From the NCBI RefSeq assembly GCF_025558485.1, contig NZ_CP102930.1:1054001-1118000 (forward strand): a DNA stretch of 64,000 nucleotides, written 5' to 3'. The stretch is from Bdellovibrio bacteriovorus (GTDB taxonomy: Bacteria > Bdellovibrionota > Bdellovibrionia > Bdellovibrionales > Bdellovibrionaceae). The notes beneath the pieces were generated by a model, which saw only the letters and a program-made list of their open reading frames with translations, made no database searches and had not been told where the DNA came from. Positions 16,777 through 28,281 of the stretch are shown piece by piece (position 1 is the stretch's first letter; every line of letters begins with the position of its first letter). The position numbers and the translations under genes are program-made.

Positions 16777-17656
16777 AACGAACTCCTTTGGTTGAGACCA
16801 TCATGCCCTCTAACCCCAATGCCTCCACAACAGCCAAAAGAATGGAAGCTCCCGCAAAAATAATATCAGCTCGTCCCCCAAGTTGATACTTGGTCTTTTT
16901 TTCTTCGACTGTGGTACGGGCAAACTCTTCCACCCAGTGATGCAAACGATCTTTCTTCAGGAAAAACCCATCCACTTTGGCTTCATCAAAGCCACCCACT
17001 TCAATTGCCACCAAAGATGTGGGGGTTCCCGCAACAGCAACAATTTGATCAATGTGGTGTTTCTTTAGCTCCGGCAAAACTTTTTGCAGCTGTTCCTGAA
17101 TATAAGATTCCAGGCGGCTACGATCAGCATCTTTTACCGGCTGTGTGCTGATAAACTTTTCTGTCAAACGCACACCTCCAATATCAAGGCTTTCGCCAAA
17201 CAAAATATCCGAAGCCTTGCCCACGATCAATTCTGTGGAACCACCACCAACATCCACCACCAAAGAGGTTAGATTCGGATTTTTAGCTCCGGCTGTGGCC
17301 CCCTGATAAGTGATGCGGGCTTCGTCTTCGCCGGGAATAATTTCTATGGGAATACCCAGCTCCTCGCCAATACGAAAAAGCTCCTGTCCGTTACGCGCAT
17401 CGCGGGCCGCAGAAGTGGCCATTGCCAGAATCTGATCAACTCTTTCCACAACAATTTCTTTTTTAAACTCTGTCAGACATTTGCGGGCTCGGTCCAAAGC
17501 ATCGGGATGAAATTCACCGGTCTGCCCAACCCCTTGCCCCAGACGCACCACCTGAACCAGATCGCGATGAACCTTGCGAATTCCATTTTCATCACCATCA
17601 GCAATCAGACATAAAAAAGTGTTCGTCCCCAGATCAAGAGCAGCAACTTTCTTCAT
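16742..17656 (-). CDS. Ppx/GppA-family phosphatase
   Basis: 304 residues of the ASKHA-fold exopolyphosphatase / pppGpp phosphatase family. Visible motifs are the N-terminal phosphate loop AALDLGTNTFLCLIAD, the middle block ATSAARDARN, DVGGGSTELIV and GTPTSLVA. This is the short form, without the C-terminal HD domain of E. coli Ppx (about 500 residues), so it should act on polyphosphate or on pppGpp; sequence alone does not decide. It lies 14 bp behind gatB and overlaps DUF192. Confidence 0.88.
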   Translation of the reverse strand: MKKVAALDLGTNTFLCLIADGDENGIRKVHRDLVQVVRLGQGVGQTGEFHPDALDRARKCLTEFKKEIVVERVDQILAMATSAARDARNGQELFRIGEELGIPIEIIPGEDEARITYQGATAGAKNPNLTSLVVDVGGGSTELIVGKASDILFGESLDIGGVRLTEKFISTQPVKDADRSRLESYIQEQLQKVLPELKKHHIDQIVAVAGTPTSLVAIEVGGFDEAKVDGFFLKKDRLHHWVEEFARTTVEEKKTKYQLGGRADIIFAGASILLAVVEALGLEGMMVSTKGVRYGVALEMLRSR

Positions 17657-17670
17657 TTCTTTTCCTAACT

Positions 17671-19104
17671 TTACTTAAGCTTTTCCTGCAAAATCTTATT
17701 TACCATATCCGGATTCGCCTGCCCTTTGGAGGCTTTCATCACTGCACCAACAAAGAAACCAAAGAGATTCTTTTTCCTGCCGGATCTGTGATCATCGACC
17801 ACCTGCGCATTGGCGGCAAGAACGTCATCGACAATCTTTTCAATGGCAGCCGCGTCTGAAATCTGCACCAGACCCTTTTCCTTGATGATCACCTCAGGAT
17901 CTTTTCCTGAATCCCACATTCCCTGAAAAACGGTTTTGGCAATCTTTCCGGAAATGCTTCCCTTATCAATCAGCGCAATCATGCGCCCCAGTTGTTCGGG
18001 CTTAATCGGGGAGTCCTTGATATTTTTTCCAGCACTGTTTAATTCGCGCATCAATTCGGTCATAATCCAGTTCGATGATGCCTTGAAATTTCCCGCACCT
18101 TTCGCAGTTTCCTCATAATAATCCGCCACATCTTTTTCAATGGTCAGAACAGAGGCATCATAGGCCGGAAGAGCATGCTCGGTTTCAAATCTTTTAGCCC
18201 GGGCAATTGGGAGCTCCGGCAGTTCCTGACGGAATTTTTCAATCATACTGTCAGTCACAATGATCGGCAGCAGATCCGGGTCGGCAAAGTAACGGTAATC
18301 CTGCGCATCTTCTTTACTGCGCATGGAAAACGTGCGGTTTTTATCCGGGTCCCACAGGCGGGTTTCCTGAATGATTTTCCCGCCGCGCTCGACCTCATCA
18401 ATCTGTCGCTCAATTTCATATTCAATGGCTTTTTCGACAAAGCGGAAAGAATTGATGTTCTTAATCTCCACACGTGTTCCAAACTGAGGATCACCCAGCT
18501 TACGAACTGAAACGTTGCAGTCACAACGCAAGGAACCCTCTTCCAGGTTTCCGTCACACACATCCAGATAACGCACGATCTGGCGGATGGTTCGTGCGTA
18601 TTCTGCGGCCTCTGCCGGGGATCTGATGTCGGGACCGGACACCACCTCCAGTAATGGAATACCCGAGCGGTTGTAGTTAATCAGAGTGTATTCCCCAAAA
18701 TGCGTGGACTTTCCCGCGTCCTCTTCCATGTGGGCTCTGGTGATGGAAACTGTTTTTTCCTTTCCATCCACCGTAAATGTCACCGAACCGTTTTCGCAAA
18801 TAGGCTGGTCATACTGGGATATCTGATAACCCTTGGGCAGATCGGGATAGAAATAATTCTTACGGGCAAAGATAGATTTTTTTCTAATGTCACAGCCCAA
18901 TGCCAATCCGGTCTTGATGGAATATTCAATCGCCTTGGAATTAACCACAGGCAAAGTTCCCGGCATTCCCACACTGACCGGAGAGGTGTTTTCATTATCG
19001 CCTGCATCGAAGGATGTGGAATCCGCACAGAACATTTTTGTTTTTGTGCTAAGCTGGACGTGGATCTCTATGCCGATAACGGCTTCATAACCTCTATACG
19101 ACAT
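17671..19104 (-). CDS. gatB: Asp/Glu-tRNA amidotransferase subunit B
   Basis: The tRNA-binding and kinase-like subunit of GatCAB, which converts Glu-tRNA(Gln) and/or Asp-tRNA(Asn) to the amide form. 477 residues, the normal length. The N-terminal YEAVIGIEIHVQL and the cradle motif GIPLLEVVSGPDIRSPAEA are typical, and the C-terminal YqeY-like helical domain (GAVMKASKGQANP) is complete. It overlaps gatA by 11 bases. Presence of the operon implies that the organism makes at least one of these tRNAs by the indirect route. Confidence 0.97.
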   Translation of the reverse strand: MSYRGYEAVIGIEIHVQLSTKTKMFCADSTSFDAGDNENTSPVSVGMPGTLPVVNSKAIEYSIKTGLALGCDIRKKSIFARKNYFYPDLPKGYQISQYDQPICENGSVTFTVDGKEKTVSITRAHMEEDAGKSTHFGEYTLINYNRSGIPLLEVVSGPDIRSPAEAAEYARTIRQIVRYLDVCDGNLEEGSLRCDCNVSVRKLGDPQFGTRVEIKNINSFRFVEKAIEYEIERQIDEVERGGKIIQETRLWDPDKNRTFSMRSKEDAQDYRYFADPDLLPIIVTDSMIEKFRQELPELPIARAKRFETEHALPAYDASVLTIEKDVADYYEETAKGAGNFKASSNWIMTELMRELNSAGKNIKDSPIKPEQLGRMIALIDKGSISGKIAKTVFQGMWDSGKDPEVIIKEKGLVQISDAAAIEKIVDDVLAANAQVVDDHRSGRKKNLFGFFVGAVMKASKGQANPDMVNKILQEKLK

Positions 19105-20569
19105 GGGGATGCTTCCCTTTCACCGTGGACACGCTTTCCAGCGCCGAAGCCACGTTCAGCATTTTTTGTTCTTCAAAATGTGCTGCCGTCAATTGCACAC
19201 CAATCGGCAAACCGTCTTTGGACATTCCAAACGGCACACTCATGCCGGGAAGCCCCGCTAAATTTGTCGAAGTGGTAAAGATATCATTCAAGTACATCGT
19301 TAACGGATCTGAAATGCGTTCGCCAATCTTAAACGCGGGAGCCGTCGTCACCGGACTTAAGATCACATCACACTGCCTGAAGGCCGCAAGATATTCTTCC
19401 ATAATCAAGCGGCGCACCTGACCGGCTTTAGTGTAGTAAGCATCATAGTACCCGCTGGAAAGACAGTATGTTCCCAGCATAATCCGGCGTTTGACCTCCG
19501 CTCCGAAACCCTGACCCCGTGTTTGGCTGTAAAATTCGGCCAGATCCACCGCAGACAAATTTTTAAACTCGGCTCTGAAGCCGTACTTAACACCGTCATA
19601 GCGGGAAAGATTGGAAGAGGCCTCACTGGCAGCAACCAGATAATAAACCGGCACAGCGTATTCCGTCAGAGGCACGGACACCTCGACAATTTCAGCACCC
19701 ATTTTTTTTAATTCATTCACTGCGTTTTCCACAGTCTTTTGCACATCAGAATCAAGTCCTTCCGCAGTCAGGTATTCCTTAACCAAACCAACTTTCAGAC
19801 CTTTCATATTGGAATTTAAATTCTGGCTCCACTGCGGAACTTGTTTACGGGAGGTCGTTCCGTCCTGAGGATCAAAACCGGAAATCACCTCTAAAGTCAG
19901 GGCGGCATCTTTCACTGAACTTACCATCGGCCCCGCCTGATCCAACGAAGACGCATACGCAACCATTCCATAGCGACTGACTCGTCCATAGGTGGGTTTT
20001 ACACCGACAATTCCACAAAAGCTGGCTGGCTGACGAATCGAACCGCCTGTGTCTGTTCCCAATGTGCCCACCACCAGGCGCGCAGACTGGGCCGCCGCCG
20101 ATCCACCAGATGACCCGCCCGGCACTCTGTCCAGATCCCAAGGGTTTCGGACAGCACCATGAAACGACGTTTCATTGGAAGAACCCATCGCAAATTCGTC
20201 CTGATTCAATTTTCCCAAAACGACAACCCCGGCATTTTTTAAGCGTGCCACGGCCGTTGCATCATAGGGCGGCACAAAGTTTTCAAGAATCTTAGAGCCC
20301 GCAGTTGTCTTTTGACCTTTGGTGCAGAACATTTCTTTAATCCCAAAGGGCACTCCGGCCAAAGCCCCAACATCCTCGCCCCTGGCAATGCGGGCATCCA
20401 GCATTTCAGCATCCTTGACTGCGTTTTCATTGCGCGATGTAAAGGCATTAAGCTTTCCATCCAAGGATTCAATGCGCTTTTGGAAATGGACAACGACCTC
20501 TTTGGCGCTGATTTTTTTGGTTTTTACGGCCTCGGCAATTTCACAAATTGTGGCAAATGTTAAATCCAT
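19094..20569 (-). CDS. gatA: Asp/Glu-tRNA amidotransferase subunit A
   Basis: The glutaminase subunit that releases ammonia for GatB. 491 residues. It belongs to the amidase-signature family: the catalytic lysine is in VPFGIKEMFCTKG, and the Ser-cisSer-Lys triad region VPGGSSGGSAAAQSARL...GTDTGGSIRQPA is intact. The order gatC-gatA-gatB with a 9-bp gap and an 11-bp overlap suggests stoichiometric, coupled expression. Confidence 0.97.
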   Translation of the reverse strand: MDLTFATICEIAEAVKTKKISAKEVVVHFQKRIESLDGKLNAFTSRNENAVKDAEMLDARIARGEDVGALAGVPFGIKEMFCTKGQKTTAGSKILENFVPPYDATAVARLKNAGVVVLGKLNQDEFAMGSSNETSFHGAVRNPWDLDRVPGGSSGGSAAAQSARLVVGTLGTDTGGSIRQPASFCGIVGVKPTYGRVSRYGMVAYASSLDQAGPMVSSVKDAALTLEVISGFDPQDGTTSRKQVPQWSQNLNSNMKGLKVGLVKEYLTAEGLDSDVQKTVENAVNELKKMGAEIVEVSVPLTEYAVPVYYLVAASEASSNLSRYDGVKYGFRAEFKNLSAVDLAEFYSQTRGQGFGAEVKRRIMLGTYCLSSGYYDAYYTKAGQVRRLIMEEYLAAFRQCDVILSPVTTAPAFKIGERISDPLTMYLNDIFTTSTNLAGLPGMSVPFGMSKDGLPIGVQLTAAHFEEQKMLNVASALESVSTVKGKHPHVV

Positions 20570-20577
20570 AAAATTCC

Positions 20578-20859
20578 TTAAACCACTGGTGGAACCTGAA
20601 AAAGATTTCCGGCTTTGGCGGGAGCATTGCTGGTCATTTCTTCGGCAGAGAAATCCTGCTTCACAACATCCTCACGCCAGTAGGCCTCTATTTCTGTCGG
20701 TGTAATCATGGGCTCAACACCGTCTGTATTTACTTTGGAAATCTTTTCGAAATGTCCCAAAGCTTTGGCCAGCTGGGTGCTGTATTCCTGAGCCTCATCT
20801 TCCGTCACATGCAGGCGGGCAAGCTTTGCGATATGCTCAATGGTTTTTTTATCGATCAT
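20578..20859 (-). CDS. gatC: Asp/Glu-tRNA amidotransferase subunit C
   Basis: The small subunit (about 93 residues) that wraps around GatA and stabilises the GatAB interface. It contains the usual IEHIAKLARLHVTEDEA segment and a C-terminal W-R-E-D-V stretch. I chose ATG 20859 because AAGGAG lies nine bases upstream; the frame is open to 20889. First gene of the operon, divergent from ligA with about 115 bp between them. Confidence 0.95.
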   Translation of the reverse strand: MIDKKTIEHIAKLARLHVTEDEAQEYSTQLAKALGHFEKISKVNTDGVEPMITPTEIEAYWREDVVKQDFSAEEMTSNAPAKAGNLFQVPPVV

Positions 20860-20970
20860 TTGGAAAACTCCTTGAGAAAGCACATACAACGCTATCTTAA
20901 ACCGCCGTTCCCGTCACTCTTGTCGGGTGCAATTTCTTAGTGACTGGACCTTCAATCATGGTACAAATGA

Positions 20971-22971
<2,001 letters not shown>

Positions 22972-22976
22972 CGTAA

Positions 22977-23007
22977 AAAAACCCACGGTTATAGGCCGTG
23001 GGTTTTA
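22977..23007. terminator. Bidirectional terminator between ligA and histone gene
   Basis: ACCCACGG/CCGTGGGT, an 8-bp stem with a 7-nt loop, is flanked by A and T runs and serves both convergent genes. Confidence 0.88.
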
Positions 23008-23036
23008 CAAGTGCCTCGTAAAGGCTTTTGACCGAA

Positions 23037-23231
23037 TTATAGGTGGTCAATAACGATGTCACGAGCCATAACAGTCTTACGACCGTCAGCTTTTGCGCTC
23101 TCAACACCTTTCAAGCAAAGTTGCTCAATTGCTTTACTGAGTACGTCGATAGTCTCAGCAGATGTGTTCATTTGACCTTTTTCTTTGATAAGTTTTTTAA
23201 CTTTGCTTGTAACTACAAGTACTTCTGCCAT
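23037..23231 (-). CDS. Bacterial histone, single histone-fold protein
   Basis: 64 residues forming one histone fold. A short helix (TSKVKKLIKEKG) is followed by a long central helix (AETIDVLSKAIEQLCLKGVESAKADG), then the loop and third helix RKTVMARDIVIDHL. The RKTV...D pair (R51/D58) is the salt bridge typical of archaeal histones. A B. bacteriovorus histone (Bd0055) of this size has been described as an abundant, chromatin-forming protein that coats DNA in an unusual way; this looks like the same protein, from memory rather than alignment. The start ATG 23231 has GGAGAGG upstream. There are no tails and few basic residues outside the fold. Confidence 0.9.
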   Translation of the reverse strand: MAEVLVVTSKVKKLIKEKGQMNTSAETIDVLSKAIEQLCLKGVESAKADGRKTVMARDIVIDHL

Positions 23232-23318
23232 GATATACCTCTCCATCCATGTTAAACGAACAATAAAAGGTTTGCATAGGGTCCTGGGATTGACAATATG
23301 AAATCTTCTTGCGCCGCA

Positions 23319-24785
23319 CTAATTTATAGAGCGGCCCGGGTTCAATAAGAGCTCTGACTTCCCATCAACAAACTTGAAAAGCTCTGCCTGTCTTGATCCG
23401 CTTTCGCTCGGGGCTATCCACACAAAGGTTTTTTGATCCAGTGGCTTTGTGCATTCCACATCCAAAAATGCCGGGGACCAACAGCCACTGTTTAAGTGTT
23501 CCACTGATCCAATAATTTCATGTCGGGTATGATGAGTGTGCCCATAAACTATGCGATTCACCTTGGTGATGGCACTGGTCATCGCCAGCACACGATCATC
23601 GGGTTCTTTGTATCCAGAAACCAGGGACGTCACCGACTTACTGTAGAACAGGAAAAACGGCAGTAACATGAATAGCGGAATGAACGCCCAAAAGAACGAA
23701 ATTTCATAGATCGAACGCACCACCACCATCAACTGGAAGATCAGATAAAAGGCGACAAAGATAATAAATGCGCGGTCCAACCACAGCTCTCGTGCCAGCA
23801 AGAACGGATTGCTGGCGGCCGGTGCCACAAAAAGTTCTTTCAATTCACGCACCATGCGTGGTTCTGCGTTGGCTTTCTCTGCGATCAAAGCCACCCGATC
23901 TTCGATCTTCAACGGATTGCGGATAGGTGCCGCCAAGCGGTCAAAAAAGGAATGCAGTAAAGTCACCACAGATCCCCAGAACCACGTCAGAACAAGTCCC
24001 GGTTGCGCACGCAGCATGTACTTCAGGAAGAAGCGAATATATTCCGGAATGGACATGATATAATTACTATCCACATGGGGATTAAAGAATCCCATGCCAT
24101 TCATCAGATAGCGACACGCCAGGTTTCCAAATGGAAGCTTTAATGAAACAAAGTTGTAACCGCGCACATAGGGATTGATCGGGTCTTCGCACATACAATA
24201 AGGATCGTACTGATTTCCGTGTTCAATCAACGTGTCCTGATTGCTGATATAGAACCACTCAACAAAACGCACCTGCATCTGCTTGTCATCCGGCAAGGCA
24301 AGATGTTTATAGATTTCTGTCTGTACCTCAGTAAAATGAAGTTCCAGATCGTGATTGCCAATTACAAAGACCGCCCGGTTTCCGCGCAGAATAAATTCCC
24401 GCAGAGCACGCACCCACTCGGCATGATCTTGCAGAATAACTTCAATTTTGTAACGAGACCGCTCTTCGATCGGGAAAAGTCCCCGATGCTTTTCAAGCCA
24501 GCTCATGTGGAACACGGGTTCATCAGGCAGCTTTAACACACTGTCAAAGTCGAAAATATCCCCATTTAGCACCAGCTCCACCGGAGCGCCCTGAGCTCTT
24601 TCTTCACAATGTTTTAAGAACGATTCAAAAACATCATCAAAGAAGAATTGTCGCGTTTTGAACTTCTTCCACAGAGGAAAGCGCAGGTTGACCGGCTCTG
24701 CCTCGCACAAATGCAAATCACTGATGATCGCGGTGTGCGATGCAGTTTTAAAATCAGGAAAGGGTCTTGAAAAAAAAGTGGGCAA
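23319..24785 (-). CDS. Membrane-associated metallophosphoesterase
   Basis: About 488 residues. The calcineurin-like motifs are in order: SDLHL, NGDIFDFD, IGNHDLEL, EHGNQYD and a C-terminal GHTHHTRHE. That gives a full set of di-metal ligands. Between the last two lie two strongly hydrophobic segments (AFIIFVAFYLIFQLMVVV and SFFWAFIPLFMLLPFFLFY), so the enzyme is probably anchored in the inner membrane. I place the start at TTG 24785, because GGGAGG lies six bases upstream and it avoids overlap with divergent murD. Substrate unknown; LpxH-like UDP-diacylglucosamine hydrolase is one relative in this superfamily. Confidence 0.82.
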   Translation of the reverse strand: MPTFFSRPFPDFKTASHTAIISDLHLCEAEPVNLRFPLWKKFKTRQFFFDDVFESFLKHCEERAQGAPVELVLNGDIFDFDSVLKLPDEPVFHMSWLEKHRGLFPIEERSRYKIEVILQDHAEWVRALREFILRGNRAVFVIGNHDLELHFTEVQTEIYKHLALPDDKQMQVRFVEWFYISNQDTLIEHGNQYDPYCMCEDPINPYVRGYNFVSLKLPFGNLACRYLMNGMGFFNPHVDSNYIMSIPEYIRFFLKYMLRAQPGLVLTWFWGSVVTLLHSFFDRLAAPIRNPLKIEDRVALIAEKANAEPRMVRELKELFVAPAASNPFLLARELWLDRAFIIFVAFYLIFQLMVVVRSIYEISFFWAFIPLFMLLPFFLFYSKSVTSLVSGYKEPDDRVLAMTSAITKVNRIVYGHTHHTRHEIIGSVEHLNSGCWSPAFLDVECTKPLDQKTFVWIAPSESGSRQAELFKFVDGKSELLLNPGRSIN

Positions 24786-24795
24786 AGCTGCCTCC

Positions 24796-24812
24796 CACGA
24801 TCTATGATCGTG
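24796..24812. promoter_or_regulatory. Palindrome in the divergent murD start region
   Basis: CACGATC-TAT-GATCGTG is a perfect 7-bp dyad, placed in the 30 bp between the start codons of murD and the phosphoesterase. It could be an operator shared by both genes. It is seen once only. Confidence 0.35.
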
Positions 24813-24815
24813 CAG

Positions 24816-26114
24816 ATGAAAGAATTTATCAAGAACCTGAAGACTCCAATTGCAATTGTCGGCATGGGTAAAAGCGGTGAAGCCGCTCGACGCCTGTTGC
24901 TGCTGGCTGGTTATGCACCAGAATCTGTTCTTACTTTCGACGGAAAATTGGAATCGGCTCACTTTCGAGACCCTCAGGCTCTGATGACACAAGCCGGCCC
25001 CCGCACTCTGGTGGTATCTCCGGGCGTTCCACTGGCATCACCCTGGATTCAGGAAGCACAAAGAAACGGCGTGACCATCACCAGCGAAATTTCCCTGGCC
25101 TGTGCCACACTTGGGAATGAAAAACTGATTGGTGTTACCGGCTCTGTCGGAAAAAGCACCACCGTTTCAATTTTGGGTGCGGGACTGGCCGCATTTTCCA
25201 AGACAGGATTTGTAGGCGGCAATCTGGGAACGCCTTTTGCGGATTACGCCGCCGATGTTCTGGAAAACAAACGCGCGCGTGCAGACTGGGTGATTCTGGA
25301 ACTGTCCAGCTATCAATTGGAAAACTGTGAAGGTTTGCATCTGGACTATTCTGCCATCACGTATTTCACTTCAAATCATCTTGAGCGCTATGACAGTCTG
25401 GAACACTACTATCAAACCAAATGGAAAATTCTTTCTTTGACCAGAAGCGCGTTGCTGCTAAACCGCGAAGGCGGTGATCTGGTGGGGTATTCCAACAAGA
25501 ATTCCTCCCCTCAGGTGCAGGTGATTTCACGTAAAGATGCTTCACTGGTGAATTTACATCTGGAGCAGGCCGAGTTGATCGGGCAGCACAATCAGGACAA
25601 TCTGGCCCTGGCCGGATCATTGGCTTTGCAGGCGGGCTGGCCCCAAAGTGCCATTGATGGCATGAAGTCCTTTAAAGGGCTTGCTCATCGATTGGAAAGC
25701 GTCGGAACTTACAAAGGCGTTCGTTTTATCAATGACAGCAAAGCCACAGCAATGGACAGCGTCCTGATTGCCGCCACCGCCGCGCACGACACACTTCAAC
25801 GCGCGGGAAAATTATGGCTGCTTTTGGGTGGACGCGATAAGAATCTGCCTTGGCAGGATTTAAAGCCCCTGGAAGGACTTCAAAACACGGAATTTGTCTT
25901 TTTCGGGGAATGTCGCCAGATCGCGCAAAGTAAATCGACCTTGCCCGGAAAATCTTATGCAAGCCTGCAAGAGGCGATGGAAGATATTCTGGCACAGGTA
26001 AAGCCGGCAGACACTGTTTTGCTAAGCCCTGGAGGCACCAGCCTGGATGCCTTTAAGTCTTTTGAAGATCGCGGAAATGTCTTTAAGGAAATCGTACAGA
26101 GTTTCGCGCGCTGA
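24816..26114 (+). CDS. murD: UDP-MurNAc-L-alanine:D-glutamate ligase
   Basis: Adds D-glutamate to UDP-MurNAc-L-Ala in peptidoglycan precursor synthesis. About 432 residues, close to E. coli MurD (438). N-terminal UDP-binding Rossmann loop IAIVGMGKSG, ATPase P-loop GVTGSVGKSTT, central ELSSYQLE and the C-terminal INDSKATAMDS motif are all recognisable. The P-loop has SVGKST where TNGKTT is more common. ATG 24804 is also possible; neither start has a clear ribosome site. The gene abuts the convergent 705-residue gene with no intervening base. Confidence 0.93.
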   Translation: MKEFIKNLKTPIAIVGMGKSGEAARRLLLLAGYAPESVLTFDGKLESAHFRDPQALMTQAGPRTLVVSPGVPLASPWIQEAQRNGVTITSEISLACATLGNEKLIGVTGSVGKSTTVSILGAGLAAFSKTGFVGGNLGTPFADYAADVLENKRARADWVILELSSYQLENCEGLHLDYSAITYFTSNHLERYDSLEHYYQTKWKILSLTRSALLLNREGGDLVGYSNKNSSPQVQVISRKDASLVNLHLEQAELIGQHNQDNLALAGSLALQAGWPQSAIDGMKSFKGLAHRLESVGTYKGVRFINDSKATAMDSVLIAATAAHDTLQRAGKLWLLLGGRDKNLPWQDLKPLEGLQNTEFVFFGECRQIAQSKSTLPGKSYASLQEAMEDILAQVKPADTVLLSPGGTSLDAFKSFEDRGNVFKEIVQSFAR

Positions 26115-28232
26115 TTATTCGCGGAAGGTCAGCACAGAAAGTGTATTAGGGTCCACAGGAAGAACTCGTGAATAGATCTTCTGAGTTCTTTCACCCAGAA
26201 CCACCACCTCGTGAATATCCTCTGGCACATTGTAGATGATAAAGCCGCCACCAGCGATGCCTTTTCCATTTTGCAGAATGCGACCTTGCATATCGAAGTA
26301 CACAATCTGGCGCGGGTTGATGTTGTCGTACGCAGCCAGATAAACCTCAAAGTTTTCATCCGGAACAAAGCCAACAATCACACCTGCTGAAGGCAGATCA
26401 TCAATTTTAAGATAATTCTTAATTGCACTCAACCAGGACCAATGAACCACCGGTGCATGCACGAACTCATCACTGTCATTGTAAACATATCTTGCCGCCA
26501 CATAGTCAGCGCCTTCCGGCTGCACACGCATCAGACCGTAGCGCTTCAGATTTGGCAGTGTCACTGTCGCCACACCCGTAACTTGCAGTTCATCAGAAAG
26601 ACTTTGCATGGTCACAAGCCCTGTCACAGCTTCGCCAGTAAAGGCATCATAAACCCGCAGCGGAACAGACTCATTTTTGATAGTCGAGGCAATATCACCC
26701 TGAGCAACAGAGCCCTCTTCAACCACCACATTCTGATAACCCACAATTGCTTCAGCCCGGGTTGCCAAAAGTGAATGGAATCCTGGCATCGCATTAACAA
26801 AGGCGAACAGACCATTTTCACTGGTGGAACGCAAACTCGGATCGGGCAGCATGAACTGATTGAAGTACACCGGTATCAAACTTTGATCGGATTCCACCTG
26901 CACTTCGATACCTGCCAGATTTTTTCCGTCCAAAGTCACTTTACCCCAGATAATTGTCGGCGCCCCATCAAAGGACATCTGTCTTTGTTGAGACAGAATA
27001 TTCTGCAAAGCCTGAATCATCGTATTCGGATAAAGTGACGTTTTAAATTCGGAACCGGAAACCACAATTGCAGCCGTTTGCATGTGAGCAGGGGCTGCCG
27101 CGCGGACCACTGTGGTTGAACCGCGGGTCACATTATCCATGGCCACTGTACCGTCTTTTCGCGGGGCAATTTCTTTAGCACCTTTAACAAAGGTCACAAG
27201 TGTTTTTGCCGGAGCTACATCTTCAGGACGGGGATTGTAAGCGCTGGTCACGATTCCGGCAAAATCCGGGTGAGGTTCAATACGAATCTTGGGCCCTTGC
27301 AAATTGTTCTGTCCGGCAGAAGCCACACGATTCAAACGGAAGCTGCCTTCGCCCAGAGTCTTGCCTTCTTTATCCACAAGTTTAGCCACAATCGAGCCGG
27401 TCACATCCTCGACATCAATATTATATTGTCCCTGAATCAGATTCACGCGACCGAGTTCCTTTAAGACACCCTCATCGCTGCGACGGATTTCAATATGATG
27501 TTCATTGGTAACCGCAAGCCCCCCGGTGATTTCCAAAGGACCTGAAATCGAGCGAACGCCTGCCGGCTTTTCATCCACCAAACCATAGGATGGCAGATTT
27601 TGGTCAGACTCCGCAGACTCCTTTTTGGTCGGCACATAAACATCCGCTTTGGGAACCGAGGTGGTCGGTCGCCCCTTGGCGTCCAAGCCGGCCACATAGA
27701 CTTTCGGATTTGTTGCTGCCGTGCCCGCTGTGATTCCGGATTTTGCCAGAACTTCACGAGCCATGTCGGACCATGTTGGCTGGCTCCAGTCCTGAGACAG
27801 CACTTCATTCTTTTGCTGTGCCACCTGCAACCGTTTGGCCTGAGCCACCGAAAGATCGTTCATCCATGCAGACGGATCACTGTCGATGATTTCGCCTTGC
27901 TGGGATGATTGCGAAGCCGCAAATCTTTCCGGCGTTTTTTGAATAACCATTTCTGTCAGCTCAATTTTTTTTGCAAAAAGAGGAGCCGACGTTTTTTCAG
28001 ACGCCAGATTCAGTGGTTTGATTTTTTCGAGGCGGGCCCATTCTGAAAGTTGCCTCTCGGATTCCAGCATTTCTTCAAACGCGATATGTGGTGGGGAATT
28101 TTTTTGCGCTTTAATGACCAGAGCATCGTAAATAGGAATGAACTTCAAGCCACCTGTGGGGCTTGACCAGTATAAGCATCCAGCAAATACGGTCAGCGGT
28201 ATCAATAACCGCTTCAGTCGCATTCCTTGCAA
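26115..28232 (-). CDS. Large envelope protein, unknown function
   Basis: 705 residues. A hydrophobic segment near the N-terminus (LLIPLTVFAGCLYW) is either a signal anchor or a weak lipobox (C at about 19). The rest is mostly beta-rich and includes a carboxypeptidase-regulatory-like segment around residues 435-520 (WGKVTLDGKNLAGIEVQVE...SENGLFAFVNAMPG). A similar earlier segment (LGRVNLIQGQYNIDVEDVTGSIVAKLVDKEGKTLGEG) lies near 260. Such folds are common in surface or periplasmic proteins. The start appears to be TTG 28232 with GAGGTGA six bases upstream; ATG 28223 is in frame. No enzymatic motif seen. Confidence 0.7.
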   Translation of the reverse strand: MQGMRLKRLLIPLTVFAGCLYWSSPTGGLKFIPIYDALVIKAQKNSPPHIAFEEMLESERQLSEWARLEKIKPLNLASEKTSAPLFAKKIELTEMVIQKTPERFAASQSSQQGEIIDSDPSAWMNDLSVAQAKRLQVAQQKNEVLSQDWSQPTWSDMAREVLAKSGITAGTAATNPKVYVAGLDAKGRPTTSVPKADVYVPTKKESAESDQNLPSYGLVDEKPAGVRSISGPLEITGGLAVTNEHHIEIRRSDEGVLKELGRVNLIQGQYNIDVEDVTGSIVAKLVDKEGKTLGEGSFRLNRVASAGQNNLQGPKIRIEPHPDFAGIVTSAYNPRPEDVAPAKTLVTFVKGAKEIAPRKDGTVAMDNVTRGSTTVVRAAAPAHMQTAAIVVSGSEFKTSLYPNTMIQALQNILSQQRQMSFDGAPTIIWGKVTLDGKNLAGIEVQVESDQSLIPVYFNQFMLPDPSLRSTSENGLFAFVNAMPGFHSLLATRAEAIVGYQNVVVEEGSVAQGDIASTIKNESVPLRVYDAFTGEAVTGLVTMQSLSDELQVTGVATVTLPNLKRYGLMRVQPEGADYVAARYVYNDSDEFVHAPVVHWSWLSAIKNYLKIDDLPSAGVIVGFVPDENFEVYLAAYDNINPRQIVYFDMQGRILQNGKGIAGGGFIIYNVPEDIHEVVVLGERTQKIYSRVLPVDPNTLSVLTFRE

Positions 28233-28281
28233 CAGTCACCTCTTTAGAAGAATAGTCATTTCTGACTAGCCTTTATCGTAT

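Noticed and set aside
24786..24992. Upstream extension of the metallophosphoesterase
   Set aside because: It would cover the murD N-terminus on the other strand and adds residues unlike the family; TTG 24785 has a good ribosome site.
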